Source: Branchipolynoe longqiensis
Taxonomy: Eukaryota; Annelida; Polychaeta; Phyllodocida; Polynoidae
Length of the DNA stretch: 64,000 nucleotides
NCBI GenBank assembly: GCA_030323885.1
Contig: CM059197.1
Location: 34,675,884-34,739,883, forward strand
Direction: 5' to 3'
Shown here: piece after piece, positions 9,721 to 21,044 of the stretch
Position numbering within the stretch: position 1 is the stretch's first letter
Layout of the letters: every line of letters starts with the position of its first letter
Translations under genes and position numbers: made by a program
Notes under the pieces: model-generated
Told to the model about the DNA's origin: nothing
The model's input: the letters and a program-made list of their open reading frames with translations, nothing else
Databases searched by the model: none

Positions 9721-10439
9721 GATTATGAAGTGGGCGAGACTACTCGAGCGATGGAAATGCGGGCTGGGCTGATTAGCTTGCATTCTGAAATGCGGGCTAC
9801 TCACCAGGCTCGCATTTGCCACCATTTGCAGGGTCGGATTCCCTGCTGTAACGCATCGCTAGGAGACATTGATTGCAACTCTCCTAGCAATGGTGGAAGG
9901 TCAAGCGCTTGGGCTCCGACCCATCAGGCGTGTTTTTGCAAGCTCTGATGTTTCAGACGAGATTTAGGCTTTTATTGTCAAAATTCCAAACTGATTTAAC
10001 TTAGCAAATACGGGAGGGGATATACTTATTGTACTTAGTCATTATTCAGTGAAATTGATCTTTGAAAGAACTCTTACATTGTTAGTTAGGGTAAGAATAA
10101 AGCTGTTAGCTCTTAAGAAGTAATTGGAACATTCCTTGCATTCTCTACTATTCTCCAGTCTTATATTATGAACCACTATGTTCAACCTGATATTCGATTG
10201 TTCTATAAAAGTATTTAATTAAGGGCCTTCCACCCCACGGACTGTATGGAGTCGAACTTCCCAACTCCGGGGATATAGTAGCCACCTTTCTAGCCCGGGT
10301 CAAGTTAGCGTGAAGGTGGTCAACCGGTGGCTGAACAAGAGGCGACAGCGGCCTGGCGGTAGGCCCGGAAATTCACATGGAAACAATTATATATTAACAC
10401 GTAGGCTTGCCTTAAGCGGGAGTGGAATAGCCGAACGGT

Positions 10440-10442
<3 letters not shown>
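9721..10442 (+). repeat. ~720-bp dispersed repeat, copy X
   Basis: It is related along its length to 46346-47232. Shared blocks include GAAGTGGGC(G/A)AGACTAC, GCATTCTGAAATG, TTGCTAGGAGA-type text, TTTTAGACGAGATTTAGGC-type text, AATAAAGCTGTKAGCTCTTA, ATTCCTTGCATTCT and GGAATAGCCGAACGGTTAAA. Both copies are flanked on both sides by TATA/TATG simple repeats. The family is unknown; an LTR is possible because an AATAAA and a TATAAAAG occur, but there is no coding evidence. Confidence 0.7.
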
Positions 10443-10483
<41 letters not shown>

Positions 10484-11120
10484 GCATATGTATATATGAT
10501 GAATGCATATATATGAAGTATGTGTATATATGACAAATGTGTATATATGAGGTATGTATATATATGGGGCAGCTATATATGAGGCATGTATATATGAGGA
10601 ATATATGTATAAGAAGAGTATATATATGTGGCATTCATATGAGGCATGTATATACTATGCATGTATATATGAGGCAAGTATACCTAAGAGACATGTATAT
10701 ATGAGGCATCTATATATGATGCATGTATATATGAGGAATATATGTATAAGAAAAGTATATATATGTGGCATGTGTATACTATGCATGTATATATGAGGCA
10801 TGTATATAAGAGACATGTATATATGAGGTATGTATATATGAAACATGCATATATGTGAGGCATATGTGTATATGAGGCATGTGTATATATGAGGCATGTA
10901 TATATGAAACATGCATATATGTGAGGCATATGTATATATGAGACATGTGTATATATGAGGCATGTATATACAAAGCATGTATAAATATGAGGCATGTATA
11001 TAACAGTTATATCATTATACTGCACACATATGTATTTAATGTGCATATGTACATAGGTGTGTATGTGTACATCTGTGTATATAATAATTATGTTCATATC
11101 TATATGTGTATAACCCTTAT
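10440..11120. repeat. TA repeat followed by TATATGAGGCATG minisatellite
   Basis: A (TA)n run at 10443-10480 grades into 15-bp-type units with GAGGCATGTATATAT and MATGCATATATGTGAGGCAT variants. Open frames here on either strand are artefacts of the repeat. Confidence 0.9.
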
Positions 11121-11459
11121 TGTCAGAGTGGGGTCGCCGGGTACAAGCGGCGGCTCCGGCGCACACGCCGGTGTCACCACCTGGAGTTAAGGGGCGGCTA
11201 TGAATAAAAGGGGGAAGGGCGGGGAGATGTAGGGGGAACGGGAGGGATAGGGTGTGTCAGCTCCGGCTCGTCCCCGAATTACCCACATTGCCCAAGCAAT
11301 ATGGAAAACAAAATTAAATGGCGACTTGCATCTAGATTGCTATACAGTTTATGACCTCAGGGCGATTGTATTCTAGTGTATGACACATTGTTTACCTATC
11401 GATAAAAGCAACTAAACAAAAACAATTATTAAGTTGGGTTGCCTTTTTTAGATAGGGAT

Positions 11460-11590
11460 GTGCATATATATATATATACATATGTGTGTATATATATCTG
11501 TATATGTGTGCATATGTGTATGTATATATATATATATATAATTATTATTTATATATATATATAACCTGTATACATGTATGTAATCTATTA
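11460..11590. repeat. TATATG simple repeat
   Basis: Alternating TA/TG dinucleotides with short interruptions. The preceding 11120-11460 holds a G/C-rich stretch and unique sequence with no supported gene. Confidence 0.85.
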
Positions 11591-11639
11591 TGGGAATATG
11601 AACAATGACACTGTCTACCTTCGGTTCCTTATATTATAG

Positions 11640-11870
11640 TATTGTAGTAGGCTGCACTGACCTCTCAGGCAAGTAACCGCAGAGACAGGTAGGCGGGGGT
11701 AGTGTGTTGATATCAGGGAGCCTAGGAGGTGTAATGGTTAGCACACTGGCCCGGAATTCAAAGAGATGTGGGTTCGAGTCCCACTCTACGCGCAATATTT
11801 CCCATTTTCATCACCCCCATGACAGTATTTATATGACGCCTGTCCCAGGATCCTGGATTAGCTCGACACT
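11640..11870 (+). mobile_element. SINE family C copy
   Basis: The head contains CTGACCTCTCAGGCAAG and GGGAGCCTAGGAGGTGTAAT. A B-box-like GGTTCGAGTCCC follows at ~11770, then ATTTCCCATTTTCATCACCC. It matches the reverse complement of 13925-14150 nearly end to end, so the tRNA-like part is internal to a longer unit. Confidence 0.75.
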
Positions 11871-11913
11871 TGGCCCTATAACATTTCAACTCTCAAGCAG
11901 TTGATTTGCTCCC

Positions 11914-12663
11914 TAAAGCCTAGGTCACACCTACCCGGATCAGGGGTCGGATGAGCCCCGACCCATGATACGGCATGGTCCGGCATCATCCGTTGCTGGT
12001 CCTTGCTGATCCTTGGTGATCCTTGGTGATCCTTGGTGATCTGTGGCTGGTCTGGCCTCATCCGGGGTTGGCCCCGGATGTTTTAAGATGTTTAAAACAT
12101 CCAGGGCGATCTGGGGAATATTGCAATCCGGGCTCGATCGGGCATCATCTGGGTGTAATCTGTGACTCATCTGGGTAGTCCATGAGTTGTCCGGGGGTAG
12201 TCCGTGCCCCGTCTCGGGCAGTCCGGGGCAGTCCGGGTGTTTTTGAAACCGGATGAGCCACGTTTTAGTCAAGGTTTAACCCGGACCAGCCCTGGACTAG
12301 CACCGACAGAGCCACAGACCATTCCCGGAATGCCCGGATAAGACAAGCCAGATGACCACAGATTAACCATGGATTGTCATGGATAGCCCTGTTTACCACG
12401 GATCAGACCAGGATGAGCCCCCGTTTTCTTATATATATAGCAGGAGCAAGTCCGGGACTGATCCGTGACTACTCCGTGGATACACTGGATAGTCTGTGGG
12501 TGGTCCGGCTCAGTCCGTCATGATCCGGACTCTATAAACTGTGGCTCGTCCGGGTAGGTGTGAGAGCGAGCGAAACAAACTACTGTGACAGTCCGGGGGA
12601 ATGGTCCGAGGTGGTCCGGCTAGAAATCCGGGGCTCGTCCGGGTAGGTGTGACTTGGGCTTTA
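11914..12663. mobile_element. Fold-back MITE M1 (GTCACAC ends)
   Basis: The ends are inverted: TAAAGCCTAGGTCACACC on the left and the complement of GGTGTGACTTGGGCTTTA on the right, continuing with ACCCGGA. TA lies at both edges. The interior consists almost entirely of degenerate short units of the TCCGGGGNAGTCCGGG type, which also occur next to the termini. No coding capacity; the long antisense frames are repeat read-through. Confidence 0.8.
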
Positions 12664-12793
12664 CATGTACCATCGTTTGATAATGAATGAGGCAACTGAC
12701 CACCTAGCTAATTGTCTGACAGACCAAATCGTCGGGCTTGCTGAATTTTCAGACTGGTTTAATTTGTCAGGAAGTTTGATGGGTCAAATGCCT

Positions 12794-13175
12794 TGTTGGG
12801 GTTTTGCATCCTAGCAACATATATCGTTATATCAGTATCGGTACTTGTGACAGTGGATACTCATGATGACTTTATTGCATTGCCCTACTGGGAGATCAGG
12901 CCGTCGGCACCATGATCCGATATCCCACTCAATCACATTGTCATGATATTAAACTAACCAGTTTTTGCCCTATCCTAGGTATGCCAAGCGCCAAACAACG
13001 TAGTAACAAGTATTCATTTGTTAAGTCATTGACACCATCCTGGCTACCTTATAGTGCTTTCTTACTAGGAAACCAGGCCACCGGCACTAATATCCCACTC
13101 AGTCATATTATCCTGATACTGAGAAAGCCAGTCCTTGCCCTATCCTATTAATGCAGAGCGCAGTCTTTGCCCTAT
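12794..13175 (-). mobile_element. SINE family B, two partial copies
   Basis: The first part (12794-13040) has the SINE B tail, body and the TTAAGTCATTG block near the tRNA-like head. A second shorter piece (13041-13175) repeats CTTATAGTGCT...CCTTGCCCTATCC. It looks like a tandem or nested pair; the last ~30 bases (CTTTGCCCTATCCTATTAAT) are themselves repeated. Confidence 0.75.
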
Positions 13176-13379
13176 CCTATTAATGCCGAATGCTACTGAC
13201 CCACCCACAGGGAGGCTAAGGACTAACACGTGTACATATATGCATAAACAATACCTGTACTCATAGAGGTGGAACATGAAATCACCAAAATCCAGCAAAT
13301 GGAAATAGCCTTATATGGCCGCCACCAAAACTCAGCAAATGATAACGGAAATCGCTCGTCGAGCTTCGTTACGCAGCAA

Positions 13380-13925
13380 ACAGGGTGGATGACAGCGATT
13401 GGCCTAACACCTTAATGATGCTCCGCCACAGAGTAGCACTAGATGAGTCGCAGAACAACTACACTGGTCCCTTGCTACAGATCTTCCAGATATGGTGTGA
13501 TGATGTCATGGGACCAGTGTACGTGTTCCTCCATGCTACTCTGCAGTGAGGCTGTGAAGGCATTAAGTCCATAGGCCCAATTAACGGTGTTCGGGGTCAG
13601 CGATTGGTTAATAATATATCAAAACAAATGCCCGCTGCCATAGAATTTGCCAATGAGCGCAGTGCAAAACTTGAATTTTATTCAAAATTACAAAAAATAA
13701 AGAACAATTTGGCATAAAAATTGATGCACAAATGCAATAATAACACTTTATTCTGCGGAAACGACGGCCATATTTGATTATCAAAACCGCGACTTGGGTC
13801 ACCCGAGTTGCTAGAATTTAAAATCGAACACCGCGAGTGGAGTATAAAAATACATGTGCCATCATGAAATACTTTGCTGTAGTTATATCGGGGGGTAGCT
13901 CACACGGGATCAGCGCGTAGCTCAC
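13380..13925. repeat. Small fold-back unit and MITE-I-like remnant
   Basis: 13383-13610 folds back: GCCTAACACCTTAATG, ACAGAGTAGCA and TACACTGGTCCC on the left are met in inverted form by GGGACCAGTGTA, TGCTACTCTG and the CATTAAG segment on the right. 13740-13885 retains blocks seen in MITE family I (GGGTCACCCGAGT, ACACCGCGAGTGGAGT, ATACATGTGCC) and is probably a diverged relative. Confidence 0.6.
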
Positions 13926-14150
13926 ACAGGATCATGGTCACGGCAACCAGTGTTGTGGGGGTGATGAAAATGGGAAATATTGCACCTAGAGTGGGACTCA
14001 GACCCACATCTCTTTGCATTCTGGGCCTGTATGCTAAGCATTACACCACCTAGGCTCCCTGATGTCACCACACTACCCACGCCTACCTGTCTATGCGGCT
14101 CCTTGCCTGAGAGATCAGTGCAGACCACTACAATACTGTAATGTCATTGT
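13925..14150 (-). mobile_element. SINE family C copy
   Basis: Inverted relative of 11640-11870. It contains the degenerate B box (GGGTCTGAGTCCC) and the CTCTCAGGCAAG head block. Confidence 0.75.
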
Positions 14151-14196
14151 CAGCAATCTGACAGCCTGAGCACAGCACGATGGCTTTGTGTGGAGC

Positions 14197-14647
14197 TAAA
14201 GCTAAGATTCCTTATACAGGTATGCATTATGTGGTATGCGGCATGCGGCATGAGGTATGCGAATGGGAGGATTCCTTCTACACAGTAAGCGGCATGCGTC
14301 TCCCCACCACCACCACTACCATATGTTTCCCCTCCGCACCCCTGTGTGTGACCGTTCCGTAATGATCAGTCGCCTCTCCTAGTCTAAAACTAATGGACAC
14401 ATGCGACTGAGGTTTCTATTCGCATACCGCATGCCGCATGCCACATGCCACATGCTGCATGCCACATGCCGCATGCCACACCGATCGCTACAGGGACCGA
14501 TCGAGTTGCCGCATTCGCATTCGCATTCGCATACCGCGTGTAAGGAATGTAGCCCATTGACTTCAAGGCGTTTCAATTTTTTGCCACATTCGCATTCGCA
14601 TTCGCATACTGCATGCCGCATGCCACATGTAAGGAATCTTAGCTTTA
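14197..14647. mobile_element. Fold-back MITE G1 (GCTAAGATTCC ends)
   Basis: The ends are TAAAGCTAAGATTCCTTA and its inverse at 14630-14647, with TA at both edges. Inside the ends, inverted arrays of GGTATGC/GGCATGC and ATTCGC hexamers face each other, and the central 14280-14400 is unique. Related copies lie at 18951, ~20540-20784 and 35608-35856. The 200-codon frame starting at 14401 crosses the right arm and is not a gene. Confidence 0.8.
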
Positions 14648-14649
14648 GT

Positions 14650-15150
14650 CAATGGTTTTATTGCCATTCCAACGTTGTTTTATGCCTAGGCCATTTGTGC
14701 TACACATCGTCTAGCATTGCAGGCTATTTCATATGGGTTTCAATAACAAATCAGGGTGTGATATTGCAATTTGCCATATTGCCTGCTGCTAACCTTTATG
14801 TAATACCAAAGATAATGTACAACAAGACACACCACTCAGCGCTTCCCCATGAAATACAGATGCAGTGGCGCCATCTCATGGCAAACAAAGTGTGCATTAA
14901 ATGGCAATTAAAATGTTATATTTATACAGTGTATATTTCCCACTCGTCTCGCACACTAGTTCGCCAAAGCAGTGGAAATTTCTGTTCAATACACCATAAA
15001 TAATAATAATATTTTTTTCATTGTTAATATTAGGAGATAATACACTATAATTGTTGTACATTGTCTCTGATGGTACAGCAGTCAGGGTGGGCTAGGGAAC
15101 CTCTCCACCTTTTCAGTGGTACAGCAGTCAGGCTGGGCTAGGGCATCTGG
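14650..15150. other. No gene
   Basis: Unique A/T-rich sequence. GGTACAGCAGTCAGGNTGGGC is present twice at 15072 and 15117, a short direct repeat leading into the satellite that follows. Confidence 0.5.
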
Positions 15151-15154
15151 TGCG

Positions 15155-16390
15155 ACCTGGTGCGTCTTGCCATACAGTGTCATACTACTATTGTACACAA
15201 AGTGATATAACTACAATTCCATTGCAACGTTGCCTGTAGCTACCACTTTAAATGATGCTATTGTATACAACGTGATATAACTGCAATTCACATTACCGTA
15301 TTGCCAGCTGCTAGCACTTTATGTATTACTACTGCACACAAAGTGATATAACTGCAATTCACATTACCGTATTGCCAGCTGCTAGCACTTTGTGTATTAC
15401 TACTGCACACAAAGTGATATAACTGCAATTCACATTGCAATGTTGCCTCTAGCTACCACTTTATATAATGCTACTGCATACAAAGTGATATCACGGCAAT
15501 TCACATTACTGTGTTGCCTGCTGCTACCACTTTATGTATTACTACTGCACAAAAAGTGATATAACTACAATTCACATTACTGTGTTGCCTATAGCTAGCA
15601 CTTTATGTATTACTACTGCACACAAAGTGATATAACTGCAATTCACATTACCGTATTGCCAGCTGCTAGCACTTTGTGTATTACTACTGCACACAAAGTG
15701 ATATAACTGCAATTCACATTGCAATGTTGCCTCTAGCTAACACTTTATATAATGCTACTGCATACAAAGTGATATCACTGCAATTCACATTACTGTGTTG
15801 CCTGCTGCTACCACTTTATGTATTACTACTGCACAAAAAGTGATATAACTGCAATTCATATTACTGTGTTGCCTGCTGCTAGCATCTTATGTATTACTAC
15901 TGCACACAAAGTGATATAACTGCAATTCACATTACCATGTTGCCTACTGCTAGCACTTTGTGTATTACTACTGCACATAAAGCGATATAACTGCAATTCA
16001 CATTACTGTGTTGCCTGCTGCTAACACTTTGTGTATTACTACTGCACACAAAGTGATATAACTGCAATTCACATTACCGTGTTGCCTACTGCTAGCACTT
16101 TGTGTATTACTACTGCACATAAAGTGATATAACTGCAATTCACATTACTGTGTTGCCTGCTGCTAACACTTTGTGTATTACTACTGCACACAAAGTAATA
16201 TAACTACAATTCACATTACTGTGTTGCCTATAGCTAGAACTTTATGTACTACTACTGCAAATAAAGTGATATTACTGCAATTCACATTGCCACTTTGCCG
16301 GTAGCTACCACTTTATATACTCCTACTGCACAAAATATGATATAACTGAAATTCACGTTGCCATGTTGCCTGCTGCTACCACTTCAAGTA
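15155..16390. repeat. 71-bp satellite, about 17 units
   Basis: The unit contains TATTACTACTGCACACAAAG, TGATATAACTGCAATTCACA and TTGCCTGCTGCTAGCACTTT. Units vary mainly in the GCCAGCTG/GCCTGCTG/GCCTATAG stretch, and several adjacent groups share variants, indicating higher-order duplication. It is bounded on the right by a palindrome-like AATTGACTAGATCTGTCAATT at ~16397. Confidence 0.9.
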
Positions 16391-16794
16391 GAATCTGTTA
16401 ATTGACTAGATCTGTCAATTAACAAATTCATGGCCTTGCACCAATAACGTTTTAAATGCAAGCAGCATCCCAGACCTATTGACCGATGTGATGCGTGAAT
16501 ACAATTTCAGAGTTCCAAGAACAACCGGCCAGTATCGCCTCCCGTAATGTAAGCTATGTTTTTGTGAGTCTGAGTTAAAGTTTGCTGTCACTTTGTACAA
16601 TGCTAACCACTTCAAAATTGCATCAGAGATAACGTTGTTTATGTCATTTGACACAGATTTGACCAATTTGGAATATTGTGTAAATTTCAATGGAGGCACG
16701 TGAATGTGATTGGCAAGACTGACAGAATAAATACCACAAGCTCTTTGCTGTGAATATGGCTTTTTCTGCTGAATTGGTCGTAATGCGAAGCATT

Positions 16795-17160
16795 ACGTTT
16801 GATGCGAGGAGAGGAAGAGACCCTCCCCCCACCCCGCGCTGTCCCGCTGCATTCTCACCTCGGCAGACGGCGCGGCGCACCGCCACCTCCCCCGCCCTCC
16901 GCGTCGCGCAGCGCTCACGCCTCACCCGACGCCGCTGCTCGCCACCTCTCGCCCTCCCCCGGGCCGGCAGCTTTCACACTCACCTGCTGTCGCCCCTCCC
17001 TCCTCCCCTTATAAGGTCGCCCCCCGGCCTCCCTCAGGCACTCGCCCTCCTGCCGTCTCCCAGCTCCCTCCTTTTTCACCACCCACCCACCCTACACTCC
17101 TCCTACCTTCTCTCCCAGCGGTGGAGGGCTCCTCGGCACCCCCTCACTCCACTGACACTT
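16795..17160. other. GC/CpG-rich block
   Basis: A strongly C-rich, CpG-containing stretch in otherwise A/T-rich DNA (GCGCGGCGCACCGCC, CGCGTCGCGCAGCGC). It ends in pyrimidine runs and an AATAAAC at ~17288. It could be a promoter-type CpG island or the 5' region of a retroelement. The open frames through it have low-complexity proline/serine content. I cannot assign a gene. Confidence 0.4.
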
Positions 17161-17357
17161 GATCTCTGACTTTTCTATTTACTCCGCTCCTCATGAGACT
17201 CCTTTTTTTTTTTCAGTTTATTCATTATTTACCTCTTCTTGTCCTCTTGTTACTCTGTATGCCCTGTATGCTCTGTCTGAGGCGAAAATAAACACGCTTT
17301 ATTTCCACCCCCGCCTCCTCTCTTCCTTTTCGCGCATCGGCATTAAACACCAGCAAC

Positions 17358-17600
17358 ACTGTGGCGGAGTGGTTAGAGTGTCTGACTGTTTTCTAGATCG
17401 GACTCCTAATCTGAAGGTCAGTGGTTCGATTCCGTATGGCCCCACTTCTGCCAATTTGGGTTCCCACCGCTGTGTATAACTTACAGCATCATCAAAGGCC
17501 AGTTGCTCTCATACCATGTCTACTTGGTGTGGGAGGTTAAAAATCCCTTGGGTCGGTAAAAGTGTAGGTTCAGGCTTTCTATCAACAAACTGTCTAATGG
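17358..17600 (+). mobile_element. SINE family A copy
   Basis: tRNA-like head TGGCGGAGTGGTTAGAGTG, B box GGTTCGATTCC, and body to the TCAGGCTTTCTATC block. The 3' end is degraded. Confidence 0.8.
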
Positions 17601-18190
17601 TGAAAACAAGTCTATTCAGACTCATCCATGATAGGCAGTAGGAAACTTTTTTTTTTAAACAACCCAAACCCCCCCAAAAAACAATCAATTATTCAACTGA
17701 CAGTATAGCCTAATACGAGTATCCCGAGTTCCACTGGTCCCTCAGGAAAATGCCTACTGACTCACTATGCAAAAATGTTTCAAACCCATTTAATCAATGT
17801 TCAGGAATCCCATATTTATATTTCACGCTTTCATTTTCCCATAACCCCTAAGAGTCATTGGGACAACGCCGATGACATTTTATCCAGCCCTCGCGATAGT
17901 CCTGTTCTCAACAGCCCTCTGGGAGTTCGGCAAATTCCATCAATTTGATCTTTGATGTCGTTTTCACACCTTTTCTTCTGTCTACCTTTTCTTCACACCA
18001 CTCCTATTTCGACACTTTACAAAGCCGTCTTAGGAAGGCGAGGTAATCATGAATTGTGGCCGTCATAATATTTTGCCAATCTCCAGTTTCCAGGCAACGC
18101 GTTCAAGATTGGTGATTCGCTTTAGGATTAACATCCAATTTCAGGGCTGTTTTCACAAAACACGGCTGAATATATTTTTTACGCAGGAGG
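17600..18190. other. No gene seen
   Basis: Unique sequence with a T run and C run around 17647-17690. No supported coding region or RNA gene. Confidence 0.4.
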
Positions 18191-18194
18191 GGTT

Positions 18195-18400
18195 ACATTC
18201 ATTGATTAAGCAGACACCTGACCTTCCTCATTCCACTGCCCCTTGCTTTATCCTAGTAATGCCGAGAGCCAGGCAAGTATAATTATTTAAGTCATTGGTT
18301 TGACTCGGCCACGGTTGAAACCAGTGTTCGAATCTTATAACCGGAATCGGGGGCTCAACCCATTGGGCCAGACCAATCGGTCAGAAGCATTTTTTTTCAA
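18195..18400 (-). mobile_element. Chimeric SINE (B head, A tail)
   Basis: Minus-strand order is a SINE B head and body (CTTGCTTTATCCTAGTAATG and TTAAGTCATTGGTTTGACTC on +), then directly the SINE A 3' block (TGACCTTCCTCATTCCACTG on +). The same junction occurs at 63350-63590, so it is a family and not a chance insertion. Only part of the tail survives here. Confidence 0.6.
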
Positions 18401-18950
18401 ACCGTGTTTCTGTGTAATATTTAAATTTGTGTGTGGCGCAAGGGAGATCCCACCCACCAATTATTCCGACCTCATCTGGTGTGTGGGGGGTGGGGGGGAC
18501 TCCACCAATGTGCCATGGGATAATTCATATATAAAGTATATGTCCCCCTTTGATTTCTACTCTTGCGTTATACATCACATATATATTAAACAGAATTTCG
18601 TTGATCAGGGCTCTTCGATCTCAAGATGGTTTTGGGTTGTTTTTTTCCGAAATCGATTCGCCAGAGGGGAGAACATTTTGAGGGGCGATTCTATTCTGTG
18701 ACACCGGCATCTATTTCCGCTAACTTCCAGGTCACTCTATGTTTACTCCCAGGGGTGTGATAGCACAGAGGATTGCCCCTGCACCATCACCCTGGACCAT
18801 ATCAGGACACGGTCCAGTGAATTGCTCCATGGTCTTTGGTCACCCTCAAGGGACCACAAGTAAGGGACTGGACCCACCGGGCTCTTCCGGGGTAGGGGGT
18901 AGGGGGACGGGGGAGGTGGGAAGATGCGGGAGGTATCTTTCAAATCGCAT

Positions 18951-19028
18951 TAAGCTAAGATTCCATATACATCGTATGCAGCATGTGAATGCGAATGTGT
19001 ATGCAACATGCGGCATGGTATACCGGTT
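18951..19028 (+). mobile_element. Fold-back MITE G2, truncated
   Basis: It starts TAAGCTAAGATTCCATATAC and continues with GTATGCAGCATGTGAATGCG. The right arm is missing; the sequence switches to the LTR-like repeat at about 19033. Confidence 0.65.
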
Positions 19029-19032
19029 GTAA

Positions 19033-19935
19033 AAATATACGGATTTTCGGTTTAGAATTATATATTGGCAGAGAGCATTATTATTCTTGGGCGACGGAGT
19101 GGGGACAATATTATGTAAACTAAAAGTAATAATATCCCACTCCCATTATGACATGATATAAGCTATGTGAAATATATGTTCATACATGATGCCTAAGATT
19201 AATGAAGAGATGTTCCTATATAAGAGACAGTACATGATTGTTGAAATGTTTCTCTATGCATCCATAAAAGAGTGCAATTGGAGAAAGGGTCATTTTAACG
19301 GAGATCTATTGTAACTGTTTGCAGCTACCTGTCCCTACGTGACCACTGGGCCCGCACACCAGCCTAATCTGCATATACACACAGAACACCACCTGCAGCT
19401 GGGTTGAGTGACAGCCACCACTACTGGGGGTTGTCACACTCCCAGGCTGTGGGGGTGCCTGATTGGCTGGTTGTGGAAAGGCCCAGTCACCCACACTACC
19501 TTGGCCTTCTGCCCACACTAACCTCACTTTGAGATTAATTAATTATTCAGGACCCTGCTTCAGGCACACTGGAGAGGGATCACTCTACTCCTGGCTCTTG
19601 AGTGAGACACACCTACTCTGGAGCAGGAACCCCAGACACTCTGTCTGAGGCTAGCAAAATTCATATATTCCAATTGAGTGTGAACACAGCCATAGGACTC
19701 CTGTCCCCTGGGCTGTAGACACTGCTTTCTATACAGGCTAAAGTAGTAATGAGATCTTGTGTGGCTGGAAGGTAAGGGGTGTGGATGATAGGTCACTGGT
19801 AGGTGGACAGGAGTTGGTGTTATTAAAGCACAACTTCCCTACTGTTTATCTGTGTGACTTGTCTTCCTTCTTCCTTAGTATTGGTTAATGAGCTGGCAGA
19901 TAAGAGATAATGACGGGGAGAGTTTTGTAATATTA
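19033..19935 (+). mobile_element. LTR-like repeat copy 2 (possible solo LTR)
   Basis: It begins TTGTAAAAATATACGG and is related along its length to 240-805 plus 1859-2090. It contains ATTAAAGCACAACTTCC, a plausible polyadenylation region, and is followed at 19938 by TCTGGTGTCCCAAACGTGG, which resembles the TGG-starting primer-binding sites that follow LTRs. No gag/pol follows: a fold-back element starts 40 bases later. The interpretation as an LTR is inference. Confidence 0.45.
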
Positions 19936-19976
19936 TCTGGTGTCCCAAACGTGGCCGGGCATTCACTAATATCACA

Positions 19977-20460
19977 CGGTGTTGCGGTTTCTGAGGCACA
20001 CCAGTTTGCCAGGGACACATCGCTTCTGCACATGCGTCAAAATCGAACAGCATCGTCACTACCCTTATAAATTTAATATAATGTTTTTGGTAAACATGTT
20101 TTCTATATGTGGACCAAGCGATTTGTTTCTAGGTGGTGTTGTTTTAGAGATATTTCACTTTTTCCGTATTTTCTGTATGAAGATTGCTCACGATCATTGA
20201 CAATGCCTTGAGTTTGATGGTATGCCCCGTGCAAAACATTAGTTTTATTCAAAATTAATAGAATTCTAGCCTTATAAATTTAATATAGTCTTCATGGTAA
20301 AGAAGTTTTCTATATGTGTACCAAGCGATTTGTTTCTAGGTGGTGTAATTTCAGAGATATTTTACGTTTTCTGTATGAAGATTTGCTCACAGCCGTTGAA
20401 AATGCATTTGAATGGATGTGTCCCTGGCAAACTGGTATGCCTCGGAAACTGCAACACCGG
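19977..20460. mobile_element. MITE J with ~44-bp TIRs and an internal duplication
   Basis: The left end CGGTGTTGCGGTTTCTGAGG through CCAGTTTGCCAGGGACACAT is the inverse of 20414-20460. Inside, a ~140-bp segment (CTTATAAATTTAATAT to GAAGATTGCTCAC) occurs twice in direct orientation (20055-20195 and 20266-20393). Non-coding. Confidence 0.85.
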
Positions 20461-20539
20461 AACGGTTTTCAGTCATCCTTGCTCCAAATTTGTGAAGTAA
20501 AGTCAAAGTTGTGCGTTTCCGGTGGCAAATGGAGCAGCG

Positions 20540-20784
20540 TTCGCATTCTCACCGATTGGTCCATAGATCAATCCACTTGCTACATTCGCATTTGCATTCA
20601 CATTCACATTCACATTCGCATTCGCATTCACATTCGCATTCACATTTACCTTTGCATTTGCATTTGCATTCGCATTTGGATTCGCGTCTGAACATATATA
20701 CCACTGTGCATTTACATGCATTTCCATTTTTTGTTGCATTCGCATTTGCATGGCACATACCACGTCTATGGAATCTTAGCTTTA
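20540..20784. mobile_element. Fold-back MITE G3
   Basis: The right end is GGAATCTTAGCTTTA (20770-20784), identical to the G1 right end. The interior is an array of CATTCG/CATTTG hexamers. The left end is not clear. Confidence 0.6.
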
Positions 20785-21044
20785 CTCTTGAAAAGCAGCG
20801 GCAATACAGGATCTGGTGCCCTTTTGCTGTGTGTGAGTTGAGTTAGGTTCAGGTTTGGGTGAAGATGTCGTGGGGCCTGTAATGTGTTTACCATACTGCA
20901 GGTCAGTAAGGCCTGGGAGGGCGGATGGCGGTTGGGGAATGTGGTACTGACGTTCAATATCTCCAGGGTGGCTTGTCTTATTCCACACTTGGCTGTACAA
21001 TCATCACTCCACATGTGTCTATTTGGGCAAGTGTGGCAAGCACC

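Noticed and set aside
10320..11166. Tyr/Ile/His-rich frames
   Set aside because: TATATGAGGCATG minisatellite.
14401..15003. 200-codon frame
   Set aside because: The first third is the hexamer arm of MITE G1; the remainder has no recognisable domain.
15155..16390. CRISPR-like regular array
   Set aside because: Monomers abut without unique spacers and the genome is clearly eukaryotic; it is a satellite.
18300..18701. 133-codon frame
   Set aside because: It begins inside a SINE fragment and shows no domain or compositional support.
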